Assembly: GCF_001730315.1 (NCBI RefSeq)
Contig: NZ_MIKC01000041.1
Coordinates: 1 to 64,000 of the forward strand
Direction: 5' to 3'
From: Enterococcus ureilyticus
GTDB taxonomy: Bacteria; Bacillota; Bacilli; Lactobacillales; Enterococcaceae
Length of the DNA: 64,000 nt
Positions 18,686-25,226 of the stretch are shown one piece after another; positions within the stretch are counted from its first letter, which is position 1; each line of letters begins with the position of its first letter. The notes under the pieces are model-generated. The model had not been told where the DNA came from and searched no databases. It saw nothing but the letters and a program-made list of their open reading frames with translations. The position numbers were made by a program, and so were the translations under genes.

Positions 18686-18703
18686 AAATAAGGAGGAGTC
18701 AAT

Positions 18704-19648
18704 ATGGTAAAACGGATAATTAGTGCAAGTTATAGTGAAGTGGCAAAAATGACGGGTGAAGAGTTGAAGCAGTCGATTAAGGCAAGTGAGGGGCGGACGA
18801 TTTTATCTGAAAATGTTGTTGTAGCTTCTCCCCAAGCCGGAGATATCAGTAATGCGGAGGTTGCAGCGGCATTTGGCGCGGATTTGATTTTATTAAATGT
18901 TTTTGATTGTTTTAATCCCATCGTCCAAGGAATTCCCGGGATGTCTATGGAAGAGATCATGACCTATTGGCAAAATCCAGAAAAAAATAAAATCAACCCT
19001 ATACCGATCTTGAAAGAATTAGTGGGACGTCCGATTGGTGTGAATTTAGAACCAGTAGATGATTCATCTACCATGTTCAGCGAAAAATTTACCATCAGCA
19101 ATGGCCGGACAAGTTCAAAAGAAACTATTCAAAAAGCTGAAAAAATGGGGATCGATTTTATTTGTTTGACAGGAAATCCAGGAACCGGTGTAACGAATTT
19201 AGAAATTGCTAAAGCTGTGAAAGTTGCAAAAGAACATTTTTCTGGTTTGATCATTGCTGGGAAAATGCATAGCGCAGGCTCAGATGAACCTGTCGTTTCT
19301 ACAGAAGCAGTAGAAGCGTACGCTAAAGCTGGAGCTGACATCTTATTATTACCAGCTGTAGGAACTGTTCAAGGCTTTACGGAAGCGGATATGAAAGAAG
19401 CCGTGGCAATTGCTAAAAAATATGATTTGTTAACAATGTCAGCAATCGGAACAAGTCAGGAAAGTGCAAGCAAAGAAACGATTCGCCAAATTGCATTGAC
19501 AAATAAAATTTGTGGCGTAGATATTCAACATATAGGAGACGCTGGTTATGGCGGACTAGCACCTGCAGAAAATATTTACGAAATGTCTGTTGCAATTCGA
19601 GGAATGCGCCATACCATCAATCGCATGGCTCGTTCAGTTAATCGATAA
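18704..19648 (+). CDS. Conserved TIM-barrel-like protein (DUF7916-type), function unknown
   Basis: 314 aa, cytoplasmic, no signal or membrane segments. Repeated beta/alpha motifs (VVVASPQAGDISNAEVAAAFGADLILL, IGVNLEPVD, GIDFICLTGNPGTGVTN, LIIAGKMHSAGSDEP, AGADILLLPAVGT, CGVDIQHIGDAGYGG) suggest an 8-stranded barrel related to phosphoenolpyruvate-mutase/keto-hydroxyglutarate-aldolase-like folds, with acidic and glycine-rich strand ends forming a probable phosphate site. In databases such proteins are often loosely labelled 'haloacid dehalogenase-like', but no HAD motifs are present. The SD is AGGAGGAG. It lies behind a structured leader, so regulation at RNA level is likely. Substrate unknown. 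Confidence 0.6.
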   Translation: MVKRIISASYSEVAKMTGEELKQSIKASEGRTILSENVVVASPQAGDISNAEVAAAFGADLILLNVFDCFNPIVQGIPGMSMEEIMTYWQNPEKNKINPIPILKELVGRPIGVNLEPVDDSSTMFSEKFTISNGRTSSKETIQKAEKMGIDFICLTGNPGTGVTNLEIAKAVKVAKEHFSGLIIAGKMHSAGSDEPVVSTEAVEAYAKAGADILLLPAVGTVQGFTEADMKEAVAIAKKYDLLTMSAIGTSQESASKETIRQIALTNKICGVDIQHIGDAGYGGLAPAENIYEMSVAIRGMRHTINRMARSVNR

Positions 19649-19649
19649 A

Positions 19650-19700
19650 ATAACAAAAAACAAGAAGCTGGTTTGCACCAAACTTCTTGTTTTTTGTTAT
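19650..19700. terminator. Bidirectional terminator
   Basis: Long stem ATAACAAAAAACAAGAAG / CTTCTTGTTTTTTGTTAT between the barrel gene and the convergent MetE-like gene, whose stop codon lies at its edge. Confidence 0.85.
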
Positions 19701-20818
19701 GCATCTTGCCAAACATGTTTAGCGGTATCAACAACTAGTCTGACTTTGGCCCATTGCTCGGCTTCAGTCAGATGATTTCCTTCTTCAGTAGAAGCAAATC
19801 CGCATTGTGGAGACAGACAAAGATTTTCCAATGGGATAAAGGGGGTTGCTTCATTAATTCTGTTGATTAAACCTTCTTCTGATTCTAAAATAGGAAACTT
19901 GGAAGTTATTAACCCTAAAACTACTTTTTTTGTAGGATTATTTTTAAAGATTTGCCCTAACGGTTCAAATCCACCAGAACGATCATCATCGTATTCTAAG
20001 AAATAGCCATCGATATTTAATTGGGCTAGATAAGTAGCAACATGATCATAAGGTCCAGCGATGGCCCAATCAGATTTATAATTACCGCGACAAACATGCA
20101 TGGTAATGATTAAATCATCCGGTAGTCCTTTAAGTAACTGGTTAATAACAGTAACGCCGGCTTCACATTGTTGATGCCAATGCTTGATTTCTTCTTCTGA
20201 TTTAGCATTTTCGATAAATCCTGTATACATTCCCCAAGAAGTATCATCCAATTGAAGATAACGACAACCTAGATCGTAAAATTTTTGGATAGTTTTATGA
20301 TAGGCTGTGGCTAAATCATCAATAAAAACTTTTTCATCTGTGTAACTCGCATAAGTAAAAGTATCACTTTTTCGATTAAAAAGTAGTGTGGGTGAAGGAA
20401 TTGTTGCTTTAGGTATGATTCCTTCTGGTGTATGCTCCTTTAAGAACGTGAAAGCTTCGAAAAAGGGATGATCTGGGTTGAAAGTGACTTTATCTGATAT
20501 CTGATATGAAGCAGCTCTAGTTTCTACTTGATTGAATTGATAGCCATGCTCAGGTATGAGTTGATCAACACCATTCAATCCCCATAAAAAATCTAGATGC
20601 CACCAGCTACGACGAAATTCACCGTCTGTCACAGCCTTCAAACCATTGTGGACTTGTTTGTTGATCAGTTCAATAATTGCTTGGTCTTCGACTGATTTCA
20701 GCTCAGCCACAGAAATTGTTTGCTTTAGAAAATTTTCTCGAGCTGTTTTTAGTGCATCAGGGCGTAAGAAACTCCCTACTTGGTCGTAGCGAAATGGAAT
20801 ATCTTTGATAGCGGTCAT
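19697..20818 (-). CDS. MetE-like cobalamin-independent methionine synthase core protein (second copy)
   Basis: 373 aa, corresponding to the catalytic C-terminal barrel of MetE (YxjG/YxjH type). Zinc-ligand motifs HMCRG (His, Cys), an acidic FLEYDDDRSGGFEPL block and CGFAST for the last Cys are all present; LQLDDTSWGMY is the substrate loop. Such short proteins transfer a methyl group to homocysteine from a donor that is not 5-methyl-THF-triglutamate in the standard way. Second gene of an operon behind a T-box, 19 nt after its paralogue. Confidence 0.8.
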   Translation of the reverse strand: MTAIKDIPFRYDQVGSFLRPDALKTARENFLKQTISVAELKSVEDQAIIELINKQVHNGLKAVTDGEFRRSWWHLDFLWGLNGVDQLIPEHGYQFNQVETRAASYQISDKVTFNPDHPFFEAFTFLKEHTPEGIIPKATIPSPTLLFNRKSDTFTYASYTDEKVFIDDLATAYHKTIQKFYDLGCRYLQLDDTSWGMYTGFIENAKSEEEIKHWHQQCEAGVTVINQLLKGLPDDLIITMHVCRGNYKSDWAIAGPYDHVATYLAQLNIDGYFLEYDDDRSGGFEPLGQIFKNNPTKKVVLGLITSKFPILESEEGLINRINEATPFIPLENLCLSPQCGFASTEEGNHLTEAEQWAKVRLVVDTAKHVWQDA

Positions 20819-20837
20819 GTTATTGCCTCCTTTTTAT

Positions 20838-21956
20838 TTAAGCATCTTGCCAAACTGTTTCAGCCACGGTTTTTAAAAGTTCGATTTTTTGCCATTGGTC
20901 GTCCTCAGTTAAGTGATTGCCTTCGTGAGTTGAGGCAAATCCACACTGTGGCGATAAACAAATTTGCTCCAACGGTACAAATTGAGCAGCTTCGTTGATT
21001 CGTTCAACAAGCATGTCTGAAATTTCTAGTTGACCATTTTTTGTTGTAATCAATCCTAGAACAATTCGTTGGTCCTTTAATTCTTTCAGAGGCTCAAAGC
21101 CGCCAGAACGTTCATCATCATATTCTAAGAAAAAACCGTCAAAGGCATCGATTGAAAATAAATTTTTAGCGATTTTTTCATAAGAACCATTATAAAGCCA
21201 ATGGGATTGGAAATTTCCTTTACAGAAGTGGAAGGTAACAGCTAGATCAGCAGGTTTGTTTGCTAAAGATTTTTCAGTTACTTCTTGAAAATCAGTTAAT
21301 AGTTGATCAGCATCTAAGCCATTCGCTTTAATCATTTCACGGAATCGATCATCGAATAAACCACCCCAACTTGTATCATCCAGTTGTAAATAGCGACAAC
21401 CCGCATCATAAAAAGCTTGGATTGCATCTTGGTATGTTTGGATCAAATCTTTTTTGAATGCTTCTAATGAATCATAGATTGGTTGTTCATTGTATTGCTT
21501 TGATAAAATCAAGGAATCCAAGAAAATCATATTTGGCCCCGGAATTGTTTGCTTCGCTAAAGCGGGTGAAGCATATTTTTGTGTAAAGCGAAAGTGCTCA
21601 AGGAAAGGATGATTGTCAGAAAACGATAGAGGGCCACTAACGTATGTCCCTTGAGCTTCCGTAGTTAAACCAAAGGCAGTTGTTTGGAAATCATAAACAG
21701 TAATACCATTTAAACCAGCAATAAAATCTAAATGCCACCAACGACGGCGAAATTCACCATCAGTTACAGCGTAGAGTCCAGCTGTCTTTTGTTTTTCAAT
21801 TAATTCGATAATCGCTTTATCTTCTACTTTGGTTAATTCTTCCTTAGAAAGATCACCGTCGGCGAATGCAGTACGTGCATTTTTTAAGTGTTCTGGTCGT
21901 AGAAAGCTGCCTACGATATCGTAACGAAAAGGGATTTTTTTGTTGCTGTTTGGCAT
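20838..21956 (-). CDS. MetE-like cobalamin-independent methionine synthase core protein (first copy)
   Basis: 372 aa and clearly a paralogue of the following gene: IPFRYD-VGSFLRPEHLK, VTDGEFRRRWWHLDF, HFCKG (zinc His/Cys), FLEYDDERSGGFEPL and CGFASTHEGNH all match. A GGAGG precedes the ATG. It lies directly downstream of a T-box leader with a likely Met specifier, so it should be expressed when charged tRNA-Met is low. The tandem pair probably arose by duplication; the two may differ in methyl donor. Confidence 0.82.
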   Translation of the reverse strand: MPNSNKKIPFRYDIVGSFLRPEHLKNARTAFADGDLSKEELTKVEDKAIIELIEKQKTAGLYAVTDGEFRRRWWHLDFIAGLNGITVYDFQTTAFGLTTEAQGTYVSGPLSFSDNHPFLEHFRFTQKYASPALAKQTIPGPNMIFLDSLILSKQYNEQPIYDSLEAFKKDLIQTYQDAIQAFYDAGCRYLQLDDTSWGGLFDDRFREMIKANGLDADQLLTDFQEVTEKSLANKPADLAVTFHFCKGNFQSHWLYNGSYEKIAKNLFSIDAFDGFFLEYDDERSGGFEPLKELKDQRIVLGLITTKNGQLEISDMLVERINEAAQFVPLEQICLSPQCGFASTHEGNHLTEDDQWQKIELLKTVAETVWQDA

Positions 21957-21984
21957 AATATTTCCTCCATTTTTTAGTCAGATT

Positions 21985-22290
21985 TAGTTGAAAATAAAAA
22001 AAGCCCCCTACTTTTTTTTGCAAAAGTAAAGGACGACTGAGCGTGTTACCACCTTTATTCAAAAATCTCTCACAAGATTCTTCTCAATGAGTACAAATCT
22101 ATTTAATCAATACTCGGACGCTGTATTGGGCGTTCCCAAACTTGGCTGTACAGTGTTGACCAAGATTTACTTAAAGACCATCTTCCTGTTTTTTCAAATT
22201 ACCTCTTTTCAGCTACCGAGACTCTCTAATCAACTTTCTAAAACAGTACTCTTCTTTTCATTGTATTTTAATATATTTATCATTAATGAA
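21985..22290 (-). ncRNA. T-box leader, probably methionine-specific
   Basis: Read on the minus strand, the leader has the stem I elements (AGAGAGTCTCGGTAGCTG, GAAAAGAGG), a candidate specifier ATG in GGAAGATGGTC (complement of 22179-22181), and the T-box/antiterminator core AAAGGTGGTAACACGC (22040-22055). A terminator follows: CCTTTACTTTT / AAAAGTAGGGGG with seven Ts (about 21991-22031). Uncharged tRNA-Met is expected to stabilise the antiterminator. This fits the methionine synthase genes directly downstream. The specifier was assigned by eye. Confidence 0.85.
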
Positions 22291-22319
22291 AGTATAGGAT
22301 AGCGCATCCGTTTTGTCAA
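22291..22319 (-). promoter_or_regulatory. Promoter of the T-box / MetE-like operon
   Basis: On the minus strand TTGACA (22314-22319) and TATACT (22291-22296) are separated by 17 bp: a near-consensus vegetative promoter just before the T-box. Confidence 0.85.
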
Positions 22320-22485
22320 CAGGTGAATGAATCAATCATAATATTATTGTTTTTTAATATTTAGGTGTATATAAGTAGAAAAATATCCTTTTTTTATTAA
22401 ATATCAACTGCTCATTGTTTGTTATACTAGGCAAAGGAATCAACTACTAGTATAATAAAAGTATAAGTTGTAGAGGAGCAGACCC

Positions 22486-23145
22486 ATGAAGAAGAATTTT
22501 GTTGATGTTAAAGATGATTTTGTAGCATCTATAAACAAACAGAAAAAACTAAGTGCGATTATTTTAGCAGTGCTTGTTTTATTTATTATTAGTCTATTTA
22601 TAGTGGTGCCTAAAGTACAGGCTAATATTCGATCATCTGAGATCAACTCTTTAGTAAATCAAGAAAGGCTTACTAAAAAAGCCAATTATTTAGAGGCGAA
22701 AACAGCTGATAAAACAATTAGTGAAAAGACTGCAATGACTGTTTTATTTTCAGTACCAAGTGGGAAAACATACGAAAATGTCATCGCTGTTTTAAAAGAT
22801 TCAAATCAAATGAAAGAATTTAATCATAGTATTTATATTTATCCAATTGTTTATGAAGCCGAAAAAATTGAAAAAAAATATAATATCAAAAAAAATGAAG
22901 TCACGATTCTTTTCTTTGAAAATGGGAAAGAAAAAAATAGAATCATCGTGGATGAAAGTTTAGACACTAAAACAATGTTGATTCCTGCTTTAAATCAGTT
23001 GCCATTGTCTGGTGTAGGGCAAAGCGTTCAACCCCCTACAACAACTTCAACAGAAGAAACAACAGAAACAACAAAGGAAGATCAAACCATTAATGAAGAA
23101 CCAGTGGATGATCCGAATACAGAAGCTGATTCTATAGTGCAATAA
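22486..23145 (+). CDS. Membrane-anchored extracellular protein, unknown function
   Basis: 219 aa with a short cytoplasmic N-terminus, one membrane helix (about residues 25-44) and an extracytoplasmic domain (about 60-175). The middle part (ISEKTAMTVLFSVPSGKTYENV, IYIYPIVYEAEKIEKKYNIK, VTILFFENGKEKNRIIV) has a thioredoxin-fold-like strand pattern but no CxxC. The tail from about 180 is Thr/Glu-rich low complexity (TTTSTEETTETTKED), typical of surface-exposed spacers. No LPXTG motif. GAGGAG lies before the ATG. Confidence 0.6.
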   Translation: MKKNFVDVKDDFVASINKQKKLSAIILAVLVLFIISLFIVVPKVQANIRSSEINSLVNQERLTKKANYLEAKTADKTISEKTAMTVLFSVPSGKTYENVIAVLKDSNQMKEFNHSIYIYPIVYEAEKIEKKYNIKKNEVTILFFENGKEKNRIIVDESLDTKTMLIPALNQLPLSGVGQSVQPPTTTSTEETTETTKEDQTINEEPVDDPNTEADSIVQ

Positions 23146-23171
23146 ATCAATTTTGGAAAGAAGGGCTTGAT

Positions 23172-23270
23172 ATGAAAGAATTTATTTTATTCAGTTTATT
23201 GGGACTTTTTACAATGAAACCTAGATTGCAACGTGTATACGTAAGAAGTGAACGACGTGACAAGTATTAA
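23172..23270 (+). CDS. Small hydrophobic/basic protein (32 aa)
   Basis: ATG at 23172 with GAAAGAAGGG upstream. The peptide starts with a hydrophobic helix (FILFSLLGLFTM) and ends in a strongly basic tail (RLQRVYVRSERRDKY). It overlaps the 5' part of the longest acetyltransferase frame in another phase and is followed by a hairpin. Not recognised; the membrane-anchor-plus-basic-tail layout is plausible for a real small protein. Confidence 0.45.
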   Translation: MKEFILFSLLGLFTMKPRLQRVYVRSERRDKY

Positions 23271-23844
23271 ATGGCGGACTTTAGCGACTGACTTAATAAG
23301 AAAGAGGACTCAGCCTAAAACTGAGTCCTCTTTCAAACGTAATAGGTCTAAAAAAATTCAAATAACAGAAAAAATCTATTTAATCCCCTTTGATAAGCTT
23401 CGTAAAGAATCATTAAAATGGTATCAAGATCCAGAGAGTATGTATCATATCGTGGGTGCTAAAATCACGTATTCAGAAGAACAAATTCAACAAATGTATG
23501 AATGGCAAAATGAGCATGGGTTACTTTATTACATTGAATATAAAAACGGCGACCTTGTTCAAATAATCGGTGATGTCTGGCTAGCAAAAGATGATTATGC
23601 CATTGTGATCGATCAAGCGTTTCGCAATCGGCATATTGGACGGGCGGTCACAAAATACTTTATCTACAAATCAAAAAAATTAGGTAGAGAATTTATCATG
23701 GTAAGTGAAATTTTTGATTGGAATAAAGCATCTAAGCAAATGTTCACAAGTTTGAATTTTTATCCGTTCAAAGAAAATAAAGATAGTTGGAGCTATCGAA
23801 GACAGTTGAAAAAGAGCAAAAGAACTAGTGAAGAGTCAAAATAA
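23248..23844 (+). CDS. GNAT-family N-acetyltransferase
   Basis: Up to 198 aa. The acetyl-CoA-binding core is seen in IIGDVWLAKDDYAIVIDQAF and RNRHIGRAVTKYF (the R-x-x-G-x-A/G motif A), followed by NKASKQMFTSLNFYPF (motif B). The recognisable fold begins near residue 42 (KIYLIPFDKLRKESL). The first 40 codons from GTG 23248 overlap a small ORF and a strong hairpin, so the true start may be further in, perhaps at a non-ATG codon around 23340-23370. Substrate unknown. Confidence 0.7.
   Translation: MNDVTSIKWRTLATDLIRKRTQPKTESSFKRNRSKKIQITEKIYLIPFDKLRKESLKWYQDPESMYHIVGAKITYSEEQIQQMYEWQNEHGLLYYIEYKNGDLVQIIGDVWLAKDDYAIVIDQAFRNRHIGRAVTKYFIYKSKKLGREFIMVSEIFDWNKASKQMFTSLNFYPFKENKDSWSYRRQLKKSKRTSEESK
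23305..23338 (+). terminator. Hairpin inside the 5' part of the acetyltransferase frame
   Basis: Perfect 14-bp stem GAAAGAGGACTCAG / CTGAGTCCTCTTTC with a 7-nt loop. The T-run after it is short (TTTC), so it may be a weak terminator for the small ORF before it or an mRNA structure controlling the next gene. Confidence 0.5.
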
Positions 23845-23868
23845 TTTCTATTTAATACATTTTTAGAC

Positions 23869-23898
23869 TTGACGAATAAATTCTCTATAGTGTACACT
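23869..23898 (+). promoter_or_regulatory. Promoter of the Trp-type ABC transporter operon
   Basis: TTGACG (23869-23874) and TACACT (23893-23898) with an 18-bp spacer; the leader peptide ATG follows about 27 nt after the expected transcription start. Confidence 0.7.
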
Positions 23899-23932
23899 TG
23901 CTGTAACAGAAAAAACTTGTAGGAGTGATTAC

Positions 23933-23995
23933 ATGAACCAACTATCAAAACCAATTAGCAAATTGAATCATTCATGGCAAAACTGGCGTAGATAG
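23933..23995 (+). CDS. Trp-containing leader peptide (20 aa)
   Basis: GTAGGAG lies 8 nt before the ATG at 23933. The 20-codon ORF ends HSWQNWRR, with two TGG codons at 23975-23977 and 23984-23986 just before the stop. It is followed at once by segments that can fold in alternative ways and a terminator. This is the layout of a classical ribosome-mediated attenuator that senses charged tRNA-Trp. Trp is rare in proteins, so two in 20 codons near the end is notable. Confidence 0.8.
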   Translation: MNQLSKPISKLNHSWQNWRR

Positions 23996-24116
23996 TTGTA
24001 TGTATGAGACTCTCATAGATACAACTTTAGAAGATGATTTCTAAATTTTGTATCTATGTCGGTATATTAAAACTGTATTTTTGACCGCATAGATGATTAG
24101 TCTATGCGGTTTTTGT
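23994..24116 (+). promoter_or_regulatory. Five-segment transcription attenuator
   Basis: Segments: 1 AGTTGTAT (23994-24001); 2 CATAGATACAACT (24014-24026); 3 TTGTATCTATGTCGG (24048-24062); 4 CCGCATAGAT (24085-24094), which is the 5' arm of terminator 4:5 (ACCGCATAGA / TCTATGCGGT plus TTTTT, 24084-24116). 1:2 gives 8 bp, 2:3 gives 11 bp and 3:4 gives 10 bp with one bulge. A ribosome stalled at the first Trp codon leaves segment 1 free, so 1:2 and 3:4 form and the terminator does not; one that reaches the stop masks segment 1, so 2:3 forms and transcription ends. The sign fits a Trp uptake operon. Confidence 0.75.
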
Positions 24117-24118
24117 TG

Positions 24119-24167
24119 AAAAGACAACGACTGCTCCTTTTTAGGAATTGTCGTTGTCTTTTTTTAA
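24119..24167 (+). terminator. Second terminator in the same leader
   Basis: Stem AAAAGACAACGAC / GTCGTTGTCTTTT, with CTCCT/AGGA extending it internally, followed by a T-run. It lies between the attenuator and the binding-protein gene, so transcripts must pass two terminators. How this one is overcome is not evident. Confidence 0.8.
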
Positions 24168-24170
24168 TAC

Positions 24171-24204
24171 TTTCATACAGAGCTAAACAAGCCAACTACG
24201 TATT
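24171..24204 (+). repeat. Third relative of the leader repeat
   Basis: The stretch starting TTTCATACAGAGCTAAACA matches the inner part of the 18517 repeat (from TTTCAGTCAGAACTAAACG) at about 26 of 34 positions, without gaps. As at 18638 it lies a few bases before an AGGAGG SD. No matching 3' arm is seen here. Confidence 0.55.
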
Positions 24205-24224
24205 CACATTTAGGAGGAGAATTT

Positions 24225-25214
24225 ATGAGAAAAAATCGTTTATCATTTGTTGTAGCAATTATTGTTATTTTTTTAATTGGTTCATTTTTTTTCGAAAAAA
24301 AAGAGACGGTCAAAGAGGAGTTGCCAACCGTTGGTGTACTGCAATTTGTTAGTCATCCTGCACTGGATCAAATCTATAAAGGCATCCAGACGGGGTTGAA
24401 AGAAGAAGGCTATGAAGATGGTAAGAATATAACCATTGCTTTTCAAAACGGACAAGCTGATCAAAGTAAATTAGCTACGATGAGTCAACAATTAGTGCAA
24501 GAAAAAAAATCTAATGTCTTGATAGGAATCGCTACACCAGCAGCACAAGCATTAGCTAATACAACTTCTGAAATCCCAATCGTTCTTGGTGCGATTACTG
24601 ATCCGGTTAGTGCTGGACTTGTAAAAAATGATCAACAGCCTGGTGGCAATATAACGGGTGTCAGTGATAAATCACCAGTTGATGCACAATTTGAGTTAGT
24701 AAAAGAAATTTTGCCGGAAAGTAAAAAGGTCGGTATATTATATGCTTCATCTGAAGAAAATTCTAAGTATCAGGTTGAGGAAGCAAAAAAAATTGCTGAA
24801 AATCAAGGATGGAGTGTTAAGACCTATGCAGTCCCTTCTAGTAATGAAATTGCGCAAACAGTTCAAGTCATGACAAGTGAAGTCGATTTTATTTATATTC
24901 CCACTGATAATACGATTGCCAATGCAATGCAGACGGTTGTGAATGAGGCAAATAAAAGCAAAACACCCATTATTCCATCCGTAGATACGATGGTTGAACA
25001 AGGTGGACTTGCTACTGTTGGAATCAATCAATTTGATTTGGGTGTACAGACAGGTAAAATGGCGGCTGATATTTTATCAGGAAAAGCCAAACCTACAACA
25101 ACGCCAATTTATACATTTAAAACGGGAGATATTATCATCAACGAAAAACAAGCTGCTAAATTAGGAATTTCAATTCCTGAAAATATCAAGTCAAAAGCAA
25201 CGATTATAGAATAG
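24225..25214 (+). CDS. ABC transporter substrate-binding protein, TrpX-type (ABC_sub_bind family)
   Basis: 329 aa with an N-terminal membrane segment (about 6-22) and no lipobox Cys, so it is probably held by the uncleaved anchor. The body has the periplasmic-binding fold of the PF04392 family: PTVGVLQFVSHPALDQIYKG, QKLAT-like QSKLATMSQQLV, VLGAITDPVSAGL, GNITGVSDKSP and DFIYIPTDNTIANAM. Relatives in streptococci bind tryptophan or aromatic amino acids. The Trp leader peptide upstream supports Trp as ligand. TAGGAGGAG precedes the ATG. First gene of a three-gene transporter operon. Confidence 0.85.
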   Translation: MRKNRLSFVVAIIVIFLIGSFFFEKKETVKEELPTVGVLQFVSHPALDQIYKGIQTGLKEEGYEDGKNITIAFQNGQADQSKLATMSQQLVQEKKSNVLIGIATPAAQALANTTSEIPIVLGAITDPVSAGLVKNDQQPGGNITGVSDKSPVDAQFELVKEILPESKKVGILYASSEENSKYQVEEAKKIAENQGWSVKTYAVPSSNEIAQTVQVMTSEVDFIYIPTDNTIANAMQTVVNEANKSKTPIIPSVDTMVEQGGLATVGINQFDLGVQTGKMAADILSGKAKPTTTPIYTFKTGDIIINEKQAAKLGISIPENIKSKATIIE

Positions 25215-25226
25215 GGAGAGGATCAA

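Larger units (their letters stand above)
18461..18703 (+). promoter_or_regulatory. Long structured leader with repeated hairpin arms
   Basis: A -10 TATAAT at 18461-18466 (no good -35) would start a transcript with a 5' leader of about 230 nt. The leader contains two 48-nt direct repeats and a segment between them that can pair with either copy (see the repeat entries). A second SD-like AAGGAGGT at 18613-18620 is not followed by a start codon and lies in a small hairpin GGAGGT/ACACCTC. The real SD AGGAGGAG is at 18691-18698. The class of this element was not recognised. Confidence 0.5.

Noticed and set aside
18461-18703. T-box or SAM (SMK) riboswitch upstream of the barrel gene
   Set aside because: No GGTGG-type T-box core, no specifier loop and no match to the SMK box layout.
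24104-24352. 82-codon frame over the Trp leader terminators and the start of the binding-protein gene
   Set aside because: It reads through two terminator hairpins and overlaps a clearly real gene in another frame; its similarity to a frame in the 18517 repeat only reflects the shared nucleotide motif.
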